Positions 18,319 through 26,634 of a DNA stretch of 39,005 bases are shown here, one piece after another; the first letter of the stretch is position 1, and each line of letters starts with the position of its first letter. Both the position numbers and the translations under genes were made by a program. Under the pieces are notes generated by a model. The model saw only the letters and a list, made by a program, of their open reading frames with translations, did not search any database and was not told the DNA's origin. The DNA is from Streptomyces sp. WM4235. GTDB taxonomy: Bacteria; Actinomycetota; Actinomycetes; Streptomycetales; Streptomycetaceae. Where the stretch lies: the NCBI RefSeq assembly GCF_001279725.1, contig NZ_LGDE01000437.1:1-39005 (forward strand), in the 5' to 3' direction.

Positions 18319-18347
18319 GTGTTCCCCGCCGACGCGGGGGTGGACCA
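18319..18347. CRISPR. Solitary CRISPR-like repeat
   Basis: 29 bases differing from the repeat at 14272-14300 at 3 positions (26/29). No second repeat occurs within one unit on either side. It is probably an orphan repeat left by deletion or transposition from an array related to the relic 4 kb upstream. Confidence 0.6.
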
Positions 18348-18465
18348 GCTGAAGCCCGAAAAGACGGGCCCAGTCACCGGCATTCGCTACTACGGCGATG
18401 TCGTGATGCGTACTGGCGGCAAGCGCCTGCCTGCGTTCGTCACCCCGGATGTGGCCGGGAGATGA
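18348..18465 (+). pseudogene. C-terminal fragment of an unidentified protein
   Basis: Immediately after the orphan repeat, a frame reads LKPEKTGPVTGIRYYGDVVM then RTGGKRLPAFVTPDVAGR and ends at TGA 18463-18465. It looks like a true protein C-terminus whose 5' part was lost at the repeat. It overlaps the 3' end of the convergent gene at 18440 by 26 bases. Family unknown. Confidence 0.35.
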
Positions 18466-19927
18466 GCTCCTCGTTGTAGTGCACTCCCGGGCCTGAGTTC
18501 GGCTCGTGGTACTGCTCCCGGTGCGCCGGGGTCATCATGTCCGTGGCCGGCCCGAGCAGGAACGGTTCGCCGTGGTCGGTCAGGGTGAAGTCGGCCCGTT
18601 CGCCGGTCGGCAGGGTGACGGTCACCTCCACCGTCAGGCCGAAGGTGGCCACTTGGGGCACGATGACACCGGCGGTGCCGTACGCGCCCCGGCCGTCCGG
18701 GCGCGGCACTCCGTTCAGGCCCGTCGGGCGGAAGGAGAACGGCTCGTCGGTGGCGAGCGGCACGGAGAGGCCGACCCCTTGCCGGGGATGGCCGCGCATG
18801 AGGGTGTGGGGACTCAGTTCGGGCGTACCGGCTTGCCTGGCGGCGTGGGTGTGCGGGTTCACGCCGGCGCGGGAGCACGCGTAGCGGTAGCGCTGCTCGG
18901 CATCGAGACGGACCGTTGCGAGCCGTACGCGCGCGTCCAGCACGGCCCCCTCCAGGCCGGCGGGGGCGGTGACCACCAGCTGAATCTCGTGATCACCGGC
19001 CGGGACGCCTCCGGCGCGCACCACGGATTCGTACATGCGGCGACAGCCCACGCGGCCGAGGCGCGCCTCGCCTCCGACGGCGGCCGCGAGCGGCACGTCG
19101 GACTCCGCCTGCCGGCTCTCGGACGCCGGGACCAGCGTGGCCGCCGCGGAGATCCCGGCTCGCGGCGGCTGCGGGTCGCCCGCGGCGCGGGACAGGGGTC
19201 GTTGCGCCATGAGCTCCTGGTCGGCGGAGGTGGCGAGGGGGGTTGTCGGCGGTGCGAGCGTGAAGGGCCGGCCGTCGTCGTCCACCCGCACGGTGACCAG
19301 CCCGCCGTTCTCCTCCACGTCCAGCTCGACCCACCACGCGCAGGAGCAGGCGGCCGTCATGACGGTGACCAGCCCGGTGGCCGTGCCGCCCGCCCGGACG
19401 GGGAGCGGGGCCTCCTCACGGGAGCCGGCCTCGCCCCGGGCGAGGCCGTCCAGGGAGAGACGGACCGGCTGGACCGGCTTGCCGCGGGCCGCGGCCACGG
19501 CGGCCAGCCGCTCGTCCGCGACCTGCCCCGCGCACGCGACGTCGTCGCCGCGCGGGAGAGGTACATCCGGCCCCTTGACCACGCGGATCCCCCGGACGAG
19601 GGCCCCGCGGGACGGGGACGCACCGACGGAGTAGGCGAGCGTGACCTGCCCGCGGGGTACGGCGCGGGCCCCGGTGGCCCACTGGAACAGCGGGACGCAC
19701 CCCAGCGCGTCGCGCATCAGCTCGCCCGGAGGCCGCCGGCCGGGCTCCGCAAGCGTGGCCATCCAGGACTCCTCGTTCCCCAGCAGCGGGGCACCGGTCG
19801 CGAACGGGCCGGCGGCGGGGGCTGGCGAACGCAGCAGCGTGACGGTGAGGGCGGAGCACAGGGCGAGGACGAGGGCGGCCATGATGACGGTGGAGCGGCG
19901 TCGGACTCTCGCCCTCCCGGGCGTCAT
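18440..19927 (-). CDS. Membrane-anchored extracytoplasmic protein of unknown function
   Basis: 495 residues. A basic N-terminus and one hydrophobic segment (about 12-34, TVIMAALVLALCSALTVTLL) form a signal anchor; the rest is extracytoplasmic, probably beta-rich, with several cysteines (ALGCVPLF, DVACAG, AACSCAWW, GCRRMY, YACSRAG). The repeated theme DDDGRPFTLA (about 235) and DHGEPFLLGP (about 460), also present as DKAGRPFVLAQG in the upstream gene, suggests duplicated domains shared between the two proteins. Its ATG overlaps the upstream stop (ATGA at 19924-19927), so the two are translationally coupled. No family is recognised. Confidence 0.7.
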   Translation of the reverse strand: MTPGRARVRRRSTVIMAALVLALCSALTVTLLRSPAPAAGPFATGAPLLGNEESWMATLAEPGRRPPGELMRDALGCVPLFQWATGARAVPRGQVTLAYSVGASPSRGALVRGIRVVKGPDVPLPRGDDVACAGQVADERLAAVAAARGKPVQPVRLSLDGLARGEAGSREEAPLPVRAGGTATGLVTVMTAACSCAWWVELDVEENGGLVTVRVDDDGRPFTLAPPTTPLATSADQELMAQRPLSRAAGDPQPPRAGISAAATLVPASESRQAESDVPLAAAVGGEARLGRVGCRRMYESVVRAGGVPAGDHEIQLVVTAPAGLEGAVLDARVRLATVRLDAEQRYRYACSRAGVNPHTHAARQAGTPELSPHTLMRGHPRQGVGLSVPLATDEPFSFRPTGLNGVPRPDGRGAYGTAGVIVPQVATFGLTVEVTVTLPTGERADFTLTDHGEPFLLGPATDMMTPAHREQYHEPNSGPGVHYNEELISRPHPG

Positions 19928-20868
19928 GCCGCGTTCCACTTGTAGCCGACGCAGTGGAATCCCTGCTTCCAGTCGTCCGTCCCCTGGGCTAGGACAAACG
20001 GGCGCCCGGCCTTGTCCACGAGCAGGTGCCGCAGCTGGTCGCCCTGCGTGTAGGTGACGTCGAGTACGAACTCGTAGGCGAGGGCGGAGGCGGACGCGCC
20101 CTTCGCGTTGCCCGTCCTGACCTCGATGTCGAAGTAAGCCGGCTCGCCCTGCGCCGCGACCTGGACCTTGGTGCTCGGGTACTGCGCCGTCAGGCGGCGC
20201 TCGGCGTCCTGTTCCATGGCTGGCCGCTCCGGAGTGGACAGGTCGAGGAGTACCCGGCTGACCTCGGAACTTCCTTGGGCTCCGCCGCAGTAGTAGAGCG
20301 GGCCGGCGGGCGCGGGGCGCGTGCGCTCGATGCGGGCGCGGACGGAGGTGATGGTGGCGGGGGTCCGGGTGAAGTTGGTGAGGATCAGACGGACCCGCAT
20401 CATGCCGGCGTCGGTCCCGCCCTCGTCGACCATGCGGACGAGGGTCTCCTGGGCGTCGCCGTGGGGCACCGGTTCCTTGTCGTATGCCGAGCCGGGCGCG
20501 GACCGCACCAGGTGGCGGTCCTGCATCAGGTCCCACCAGACCTCGGAGCCGGCGGTGATCCGCGGGGCCCCGGGGAGGGATTCGCGTACGGACCAGACGT
20601 CGAGGTACGCCGAGACGACCGCGGCGACGACGGCACTGAGCACCATCCCGACGGCCCCCAACCCCACAGCCCGCCACCACCGCCCGCTCAACGCCCCGCC
20701 GCCTCCGGCCTCCAACGCGGGCTCCGTTCCCGAGCCGGCCCCGGGCCCAGACTCCTCCAGGGCCTCGTGCGCAGGCTCCGGTTCGGAGCCGGCGACGAGT
20801 GCCTCCGCTTCCGCCTCCGCTGCGTTCCCGGGGTTCTCGGGCTCCTGCTCGCTGTGCATCCGTGTCAC
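19924..20868 (-). CDS. Single-span membrane protein paired with the downstream extracytoplasmic protein
   Basis: 314 residues. An acidic, low-complexity cytoplasmic tail (1-60, EPEPAHEALEESGPGAGSGT) precedes one membrane segment (about 65-88, WWRAVGLGAVGMVLSAVVAAVVSAYL) and an external domain containing RVRLILTNFTRTPATITSVRARI, two or three cysteines and the C-terminal motif DKAGRPFVLAQGTDDW. GTG at 20868 follows GGGGGAT by four bases; an ATG at 20859 is an alternative. It forms a two-gene operon with the gene ending at 18440. Unknown function; a shared envelope complex is inferred from coupling and the common motif. Confidence 0.7.
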   Translation of the reverse strand: MTRMHSEQEPENPGNAAEAEAEALVAGSEPEPAHEALEESGPGAGSGTEPALEAGGGGALSGRWWRAVGLGAVGMVLSAVVAAVVSAYLDVWSVRESLPGAPRITAGSEVWWDLMQDRHLVRSAPGSAYDKEPVPHGDAQETLVRMVDEGGTDAGMMRVRLILTNFTRTPATITSVRARIERTRPAPAGPLYYCGGAQGSSEVSRVLLDLSTPERPAMEQDAERRLTAQYPSTKVQVAAQGEPAYFDIEVRTGNAKGASASALAYEFVLDVTYTQGDQLRHLLVDKAGRPFVLAQGTDDWKQGFHCVGYKWNAA

Positions 20869-20979
20869 GGATCCCCCAAGCCTTTTGCCCCGGCACCCCG
20901 GGGGACCGCCATGGTGCCGTAACCGAGACGCCGAGCGGAGGCGAAATGCGGCCGATCCGGGAAAGGCCGGTGATATCCC

Positions 20980-21065
20980 CTAAGGGCTGTCCCTCAATGG
21001 TCAAGAAGCTCTCGCTCACGGACACACGGGCTGTGAGAGGAGATCGTGCGCCGCACCGAGCCGAC
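20980..21065 (-). mobile_element. Possible right end of a lost IS element
   Basis: On the minus strand a frame ends SPCVRERELLDH-TGA and the stop is followed at once by GGGACAGCCC, a layout typical of transposase C-termini abutting a terminal inverted repeat. No other part of the element is visible nearby, so this is only a scar at best. Confidence 0.3.
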
Positions 21066-21418
21066 ATGAGGTTCGTTCGCTGAGCTCTGAACCGCTGAAC
21101 CCTCTTGACGGGGGCGCGGCGTAGGGTCGGGGCGCGGCACGCGGTCGGCGGAAAGGGAGCGGTGGATGGCGGGGCGAAGGTCGCCGACGCCGCCCGGGAG
21201 TTGTGCACGAGAAGCGAAGCAGTCATGAGCCGCTGGGGACCAGGTAGTCGGCGGATGTAGCGTCCCGTATGTGGAAATCGCTGACCTGACCCCTCTCGAA
21301 TCCCGCATCCAGTTATCGCCATCGGGCGCGGCGTCAGCGGCCGTGTCGCCCGTCCGTAGATGTTCGACCCGTGCTCGGCGCCCAGCACTTCATCGCCGGC
21401 GTCATCGGCTCCGGCGGG
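21066..21418. other. Intergenic stretch, nothing recognised
   Basis: About 350 bases between the possible IS end and the small gene at 21419-21823. Neither strand holds a protein-like frame with a ribosome binding site. Confidence 0.4.
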
Positions 21419-21823
21419 TTACGCCGGCGGCGGGGTGGTGGCCCGGTAGCGCTCGACGAGGGCCTCCATTCCGGACAGGCCGGCGTCCACGCCGAGCTGG
21501 CGGAGCCAGTCGTCCACCTGCTCCTGGCGCTCGGCGGCGACGCGCAGGTCCAGGGCGGGGTTGGCGCGGAAGACGCCTCCGAACGACGCGCCGGCCCCCG
21601 GGATCTCCTGCAGCCCGGTGCTGATCAGGAGGTCGACCACCGGCGGGTCGGCGATGAGGTGGAGCTCACGCGGCTGCGACACGAGGGCGGTGCCGATGTC
21701 CGCGATCCGGGCGATCTCCTCGACGACCTTGGGGTCGACGAGGGCTTGCAGCAGGCCGTCGCACAGAACCGCCAGGTCCGGCAGCGGGTAGCGGTGCTCC
21801 CAACCCACCTTCCGCAGCGCCAC
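21419..21823 (-). CDS. Small hypothetical protein, possibly 5'-truncated
   Basis: 134 residues from a GTG at 21823, ending in TAA at 21419. Composition is natural and helical: YPLPDLAVLCDGLLQALVD, IARIADIGTALVSQPRELHL, RQEQVDDWLRQLGVDAGLSG. The start lacks a clear ribosome binding site and the frame begins abruptly, so this may be the rest of a longer protein. No family was recognised. The divergent gene pair at 21918 starts 95 bases away. Confidence 0.45.
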   Translation of the reverse strand: MALRKVGWEHRYPLPDLAVLCDGLLQALVDPKVVEEIARIADIGTALVSQPRELHLIADPPVVDLLISTGLQEIPGAGASFGGVFRANPALDLRVAAERQEQVDDWLRQLGVDAGLSGMEALVERYRATTPPPA

Positions 21824-21917
21824 GCCATGGCAGCCGCATTGGGCTCCAACGTCTCACGGACGTGTCAGTACCTTCTGATGAACTGGTTCCAACACCCCGC
21901 AACAGCAAGGAGCACAA

Positions 21918-22460
21918 GTGATATCGGACCCCTACACAGTGGCAGGGAGAAACCTCCGAAGCTTCGTCGCTGAATGGCTGAACGAAGTGGAGAACCCCGA
22001 GCCGTCTCGCCGAACGCTTCTCGACCACGCCAACAACCCGTCAGACCCGGATCGCGCGTTTTTCGGCGCCAGCCATGTGATGGAGAACATTGCTCCGCGC
22101 GTCTGGGGTGACCTGGGGTCAACCGAAGAGCTCCTGCTGTTCGCGGTAGTGGCCAGCTACGCCCAGGACTTCCCCGAAGCCCCTTGGGATGGCTGCGCAG
22201 GCTATGTGCAGCGGGCTTTCGAGCATGTGGGGGAGATTGGTGAGCGGGAGGCCGCGCGGCGCATCGTTGATCGGATCCGTGAGAAGGATGTGCGGAAGAG
22301 GGATGATGCGGACCGCATCGCTACGCAACTGAGGAACAGATCCTTGGGGAATGATCCAGGCCGGATCGCCGCGCATGAGAGGGAGATGGCCAAGGCTTCG
22401 CACCGCTCCTTGCGTGCTGCGAAGGCGCTCGATCCGCAAGTTGTCGTCTCCCCCTGGTGA
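21918..22460 (+). CDS. Hypothetical protein, first gene of a coupled pair
   Basis: 180 residues from GTG at 21918, with AAGGAG five bases upstream. The helical, acidic N-terminal half (NLRSFVAEWLNEVENPEP, TEELLLFAVVASYAQDFPEA) is followed by a strongly charged region (EREAARRIVDRIREKDVRKR). No transmembrane or signal sequence. Its TGA overlaps the GTG of the next gene (GTGA, 22457-22460), so the products are made together. Codon use has more A/T at third positions than its surroundings, hinting at recent acquisition. No family recognised; the size and pairing would fit a toxin-antitoxin or small phage-derived operon. Confidence 0.65.
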   Translation: MISDPYTVAGRNLRSFVAEWLNEVENPEPSRRTLLDHANNPSDPDRAFFGASHVMENIAPRVWGDLGSTEELLLFAVVASYAQDFPEAPWDGCAGYVQRAFEHVGEIGEREAARRIVDRIREKDVRKRDDADRIATQLRNRSLGNDPGRIAAHEREMAKASHRSLRAAKALDPQVVVSPW

Positions 22461-22699
22461 ACCGCAGGGACTTGGTGACTAAGGCGGCCGAAACCTGTGC
22501 AGTCCGCGGTCGAACCATCCCAAGGACAGCAGAACAGATGGACGCCTTCCTCCTGGCTTGCAAACTCCCTGGTCACGTATACAACGAATGGATCGCCGCC
22601 TGGCGCAGAGCCAAGAACGTCCCCTCTGTGGAGATGCTCCACTTGCATAGGGAGACGATCCAGTCCGCGATGGCCATCCTTGCCAGGCAAGTGGGGTAA
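22457..22699 (+). CDS. Small hypothetical protein, second gene of the coupled pair
   Basis: 80 residues starting at a GTG that overlaps the upstream stop codon; there is no separate ribosome binding site, so translation depends on the first gene. Helical and basic, with MNRRDLVTKAAETCAVRGRT and HVYNEWIAAWRRAKNVPSVE. It could bind nucleic acid or its partner protein; no known domain is recognised. Confidence 0.55.
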   Translation: MNRRDLVTKAAETCAVRGRTIPRTAEQMDAFLLACKLPGHVYNEWIAAWRRAKNVPSVEMLHLHRETIQSAMAILARQVG

Positions 22700-23072
22700 G
22701 AGGCGGTCGAACGACCTTGACCTCAACACCAGGACCTTCCCTCCACGCTGAACCCCGTCAGCCCTGCGTTCGCCGGTCCATGCGCCAATGGGCTGCACCA
22801 TCGGCAACGTGGCCGGACGGTCGATCGGGCCCGGGGTGCCCGCAGGGTCGGCAGGCTGTGGCGGAGCCGGTGCTGAGGCAGGCCGTGTAGGCCCGCGCGC
22901 TGGGTACGGAAGCCCCAGCCAGCCAGCCACCCAGGCACCCGCTGAGGCCAGCGCCACGTAAGGGGGATTCTCGGCCATTGCGGGTTCGGAACCGGGCAGC
23001 GATCCAGGACAGCCGCGTGTCGCCGCACGGGGCGTCAGATGATCTGCGGCAGCACCACCTGAAAAGGAGTGC
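22700..23072. other. Gap without a supported gene
   Basis: About 370 bases. A minus-strand frame at about 22850-22990 holds one hydrophobic stretch (PPYVALASAGAWVAGWLGLP) but runs on into the antisense of neighbouring genes without a sensible end. AAAGGAG at about 23063-23069 is the ribosome binding site of the next gene. Confidence 0.4.
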
Positions 23073-24422
23073 GTGGACGTGAGGGGCTCCCTTCCAGCGG
23101 CCGCCCCACCCGATCGGACGCAGAGGCATGAGGGGGATCCGTTGGTATTCCGACGTTCCGACAAGCACGAGAATCCGCCTGCCCGGCTCCTGCGCAACTC
23201 GGTAGCGACGAAGCCGTCCCGGTTCCTCGGCGGAGAACACAGCGACGGATGGGTGCTCTACCGGTGGGCGACCGAGTTCGGAAAGGTCGTGCTCGCCTAC
23301 CCCATCGACGACCACTCAATGGTGTTCCCGGACGCGAGCCTGCTGGAGAAGTTCGCGCCCGACGCGGCCGCCCTGGTGGTGGTGGAAGCCGACTACGACA
23401 TCCTGCACGGCCCGAACCTGGAAGCCGTCGACGCGGAGGAGGGCGAGCGCTACGGGACCGACTGGCAGCGACTGGAGAAGGTATTGGGCACGCCCGCCCC
23501 GTACTGGCATCACACCGTGCGGCACCCGGAGCTGATGGCGGCCTGGCGGCCCGGCTCCGCCACCCTCCACGTACCGGCCATCGTCCACCCGGACCCCGCA
23601 CCACTCCTGCGCCTGGCCGCCGAAGAAGCGGATGGCTCCCACGCGGCCATGGCCGCCCTCGACACCGCCCGCCGCGCCATCTGGTCCACCGCGGAAAGCT
23701 GCCGCCAGCAACTCACCGACTACGTCGACTCCAGCGAACACCTCGCCCACATCGCGGTCGCAGCCCGCCCCTTGGTGCCCCAGGAGCCCCCCACCGTCGC
23801 GAAGGAGATCCTGCGCGACGGCTGGAGGAGCATCCTCAACCGCACCGACACCCTCGCCGCCGAATGCGCCCGACTCGGACAGGCGCTCGGCGGAGACAAG
23901 TACTTCCCCGGCTCCTGCAAAGTCACCGTCGCCCCCTCCTCCTGTGCCCAGGCAGCGAAGTGGGCCTCCCGCCTCCAGCCCAGCCCCCGCGTCGCGCTCG
24001 CCGTATACCTCGGCGACAACCGGGACCAGGACATCCTCATCGACCCCGTGACCGACATGCCCGCCGTCCACACCCCCGCCGGAAAGATCGAGACCGTCGC
24101 CCCCCAACGGCTCCCGGCACGCTCTCCGCTCGCCATGCTGACCATCGCAGCCGGCTCGGTATGGGTCACGACAACAGACGGAACCGTGTTCCTGGCCCCA
24201 CAACGCGCCGGCGGATACACCTACGGATACGGAGGCGGAGGGCCAAGGTCCCTGGCGAGCCTCATCGATCTGCTCCTGAACGACATCACGCACCCCGCGC
24301 CCGGCTACAGGGGCGACCGGCCGCCGGCCGGACTGGACCACGCCACCGAGAACGGCTGGAAGGACCGCCGTCCTCCGTTCACCCTGACCCGGGCCGAACT
24401 CGAAGCGCTGCGCGACGGATAG
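23073..24422 (+). CDS. Hypothetical 449-residue protein heading a four-gene set
   Basis: GTG at 23073 follows AAGGAG closely (3 bases); a second in-frame GTG at 23079 has better spacing (9 bases) and a TTG at about 23140 after AGGGGGAT is also possible, so the N-terminus is uncertain by up to 22 residues. Conserved-looking blocks: HSDGWVLYRWATEFGKVVLA, DYDILHGPNLEAVDAEEGER, a helical middle (about 190-290) and a Gly/Tyr-rich stretch TYGYGGGGPRS near 390. No signal or membrane segment. Family unknown. Three smaller unknown genes follow in the same direction at 24594, 25026 and 25262. Confidence 0.65.
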   Translation: MDVRGSLPAAAPPDRTQRHEGDPLVFRRSDKHENPPARLLRNSVATKPSRFLGGEHSDGWVLYRWATEFGKVVLAYPIDDHSMVFPDASLLEKFAPDAAALVVVEADYDILHGPNLEAVDAEEGERYGTDWQRLEKVLGTPAPYWHHTVRHPELMAAWRPGSATLHVPAIVHPDPAPLLRLAAEEADGSHAAMAALDTARRAIWSTAESCRQQLTDYVDSSEHLAHIAVAARPLVPQEPPTVAKEILRDGWRSILNRTDTLAAECARLGQALGGDKYFPGSCKVTVAPSSCAQAAKWASRLQPSPRVALAVYLGDNRDQDILIDPVTDMPAVHTPAGKIETVAPQRLPARSPLAMLTIAAGSVWVTTTDGTVFLAPQRAGGYTYGYGGGGPRSLASLIDLLLNDITHPAPGYRGDRPPAGLDHATENGWKDRRPPFTLTRAELEALRDG

Positions 24423-24593
24423 AAGGGCGAACCCGGCCCTGCCGGTACCGCCCTAACCCCGCCCTGCCCACCAAATCAGGCATGCAGCACACAGGTATAG
24501 CCGCACCCAGAACTACCGCTCTACGACGATCCCAGCACATACGCGCGAGTGCCCGCCTCGATACCGGCGGGCCCCAGAGCGAAGGAACCGATC

Positions 24594-24944
24594 ATGACCG
24601 ACGACGAGCTGCAGCTCGCCGCCCTCCTCAACGACCTTCCCGGCAACCACGACGCCCGGTTCTGGCGGGGACTCAAAGAAGCGGCCGGAATCTACCGCAT
24701 ACGCTCCACGATGTCCTCCGCCGTCCAGGAGGCGCAGGACGGCGACTTCGAACCACTCGCGGAGCTCGTCCTCGACGTCTTCAACCGCGACAGCCGGCTG
24801 AAGGCCATCACCGCGGCCCTCGCCACCCACCTCGGCAGCACCCTGCGCGCCCACGCCTGGATCACCGACGCCATCGCAGCCGCTGACCGCGTCAACCGGA
24901 CCCACGTTGAAGACCCCCTCGACGCACTCACCAACAAGTGGTGA
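24594..24944 (+). CDS. Small acidic helical hypothetical protein
   Basis: 116 residues; ATG at 24594 preceded by GAAGGAA at 6-bp spacing, which rules out the longer frame start at 24549. Predicted all-helical: DDELQLAALLNDLPGNHDAR, AELVLDVFNRDSRLKAITAA, HAWITDAIAAADRVNRTHVE. No known domain. It lies 170 bases after the 449-residue protein and 82 before the next gene, so is probably co-transcribed with both. Confidence 0.6.
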   Translation: MTDDELQLAALLNDLPGNHDARFWRGLKEAAGIYRIRSTMSSAVQEAQDGDFEPLAELVLDVFNRDSRLKAITAALATHLGSTLRAHAWITDAIAAADRVNRTHVEDPLDALTNKW

Positions 24945-25025
24945 AGACCGCGGCCAAACCGGCCAAGAGAAGCAGGACCCCCCGGGCAGCGCATCCCGCA
25001 GTAACCCGTCCAGGAGGAGAAGACC

Positions 25026-25265
25026 ATGGGTAAGGCCAGCCGCGGCAAGAAGCAGCGAAATCGCGACACCGCAGGTACATGGAGTGCCGCCAAGGCAGCC
25101 CGCACGGCACATCAGGCGCGGGCGGACACCCGAAGGCTCCTGCGGGACAACGTGTGGGTACTCGCGATGCTGACGTCCAACGTGAACAACCGCATGGCGA
25201 AACTGCAGTACTGGGCCACAGCGACGTACCTGAGCAGCATCGGGAAAACCTGGCGTTCGCGATGA
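25026..25265 (+). CDS. Small very basic protein coupled to the downstream gene
   Basis: 79 residues with an excellent ribosome binding site (AGGAGGAGAA) before ATG at 25026. The N-terminus is highly basic (MGKASRGKKQRNRDTAGTW), suiting nucleic-acid contact, followed by a helical segment (RRLLRDNVWVLAMLTSNVNN). Its TGA at 25263-25265 overlaps the ATG of the next gene (25262), so translation is coupled. Confidence 0.65.
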   Translation: MGKASRGKKQRNRDTAGTWSAAKAARTAHQARADTRRLLRDNVWVLAMLTSNVNNRMAKLQYWATATYLSSIGKTWRSR

Positions 25266-26251
25266 TGATCGGAAAGCAGGGCTGGAAGCCCCCGTGGCCG
25301 CCCGGCCCCGCCCAAGCGGCACGGTGGCAGACCCAGCAGGTCCTTCAACTTCTGGCCCGGGCCGAGGTGCTCGTCATCTCGCCGGCCGCGCACGCGGCGG
25401 TCATGGCCGCAGCCTCCACGCTGGAACCCGCCGACGTCGCAACACTCGACAAGGACCGCGACATCCTCATCCCAACCGGCGTGCTGGTACTGCCCGAACC
25501 GGTCATCGTGGAGAACCGCGGCGGATCACTCTCCGACATCCGCGCCTTCGGCTGGCAGCCCGTCACCCAGTACCAGGTGCTCCCCAACGCCCAGTACCCC
25601 GGCATCCAGCTCACCTGCTTCATGGACCGCGACGGACCCGTCCAGCCCGAGTCCTGGCGCATGGCGGTAGCCCAGGCCCGTGCCACAGGATCGCCCCTGC
25701 CTCCGCTCGTCCCCGACGGCATCTACGGGCTACGGGCCGACGGCGCCCTCTCCACCGCGAGCAACGAGCAGCACGCCGAACTATCCGAGCGGCACCGCAG
25801 CATGAACACAGCCCTGAACCAAGTCGCCGAGTACAACGCAGTGCCGCCCGAGGAAGGCCAGTGGGACGGCGGGCGGATCGTCGACGTATACGACGACTTC
25901 GCCTTCCGCTACGCATTCGCGTTCTGGCGCCTGGCCGCCCAAGGCATCACCGCCCTCGGATCCTCAGCCGAGCCAGGCACGTCCGCGTACGAGGCTCGGC
26001 CAGGAGAGGCGCGCCCCGACCCGGACGTACGCGTCATCCGCCTCGCCCACCAGATCCCCGCGCAGCGCTCAGCCGAGGACGAGAGCGGCTCGAGTCGCGC
26101 CTACCACCACCGGTGGACCGTGCGGATGCATAAGGTTCGGCAGTGGTATCCCAGCACCCAGGAACACCGGCTGATCTGGCGGGGTCCCTACATCAAGGGC
26201 CCGGCCGACGCCCCCTTCATGATCGGCGAGAAGGCCTACGCGGTGGACTGA
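25262..26251 (+). CDS. Hypothetical protein translationally coupled to a basic small protein
   Basis: 329 residues; start ATG at 25262 overlaps the upstream stop (ATGA). The early frame above it is not protein-like. Features: WQTQQVLQLLARAEVLVISP, a strand-rich central part (DILIPTGVLVLPEPVIVENR), DIYDDF-like YDDFAFRYAFAFWRLAAQGI near 220, and a C-terminus RWTVRMHKVRQWYPSTQEHR then IWRGPYIKGPADAPFMIGEK that looks well conserved. The pattern HHRW.V..H.R.QWYPS....R..W..PY.KGP is typical of C-terminal stretches in Streptomyces hypotheticals of plasmid or ICE context, but I cannot name a family. Confidence 0.65.
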   Translation: MMIGKQGWKPPWPPGPAQAARWQTQQVLQLLARAEVLVISPAAHAAVMAAASTLEPADVATLDKDRDILIPTGVLVLPEPVIVENRGGSLSDIRAFGWQPVTQYQVLPNAQYPGIQLTCFMDRDGPVQPESWRMAVAQARATGSPLPPLVPDGIYGLRADGALSTASNEQHAELSERHRSMNTALNQVAEYNAVPPEEGQWDGGRIVDVYDDFAFRYAFAFWRLAAQGITALGSSAEPGTSAYEARPGEARPDPDVRVIRLAHQIPAQRSAEDESGSSRAYHHRWTVRMHKVRQWYPSTQEHRLIWRGPYIKGPADAPFMIGEKAYAVD

Positions 26252-26399
26252 GGCTCGTCGTCGCCGGCCCTGTCCGGGGGCAGCGGGAAACAACAGCATC
26301 CGGTGCCGCCCCCGAGCTGGGCCCCGGACTTGCGCCAGCCTGCCCAGGGCGCCGCAAGTTCTGCCCAGCACACCCTCGGCTCGCAGTGGCGTCAGAGGT

Positions 26400-26629
26400 A
26401 TGTCCGATGAGACGAGCATCAAAGTGAGTGGGGCCATCCGTGATCATCTGGCGGCGTTGGCTGCTGAGCACAACACCACGATCGAGGAGTCGTCAGAGCC
26501 CTCGCGGCCGCGCAGCCAACCCGGACCGAGTTCGCCTCAGCCCTGGAAGCTGCCCCTGGTGGGCCTGCCCTGGTCATCGGAGAACCGCCCGGGGGACCTC
26601 TGCTGCGGCCGGGCCAGAGGAGCGGGCCC
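26400..26629 (+). pseudogene. Frameshifted ribbon-helix-helix-type antitoxin
   Basis: ATG at 26400 begins SDETSIKVSGAIRDHLAALAAEHNTTIEE, the N-terminal DNA-binding strand and helices of VapB/MazE-like ribbon-helix-helix antitoxins. The frame then becomes Ser/Pro-rich, while the +1 frame continues naturally (VRALAAAQPTRTEFASALEAA), so one base was lost or gained near 26492. The ribosome binding site is weak. No toxin gene follows; the mobile cassette at 26635 begins just downstream. Confidence 0.55.
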
Positions 26630-26634
26630 TCGAG

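Noticed and set aside
18440..21388. 982-codon frame covering both envelope protein genes
   Set aside because: Its first half is antisense-like Arg-rich translation of the 19924-20868 gene; the real start is the overlapping ATG at 19927.
22760..23000. Minus-strand membrane-like frame (PPYVALASAGAWVAGWLGLP)
   Set aside because: One hydrophobic stretch only, no start, and it continues into antisense of two genes.
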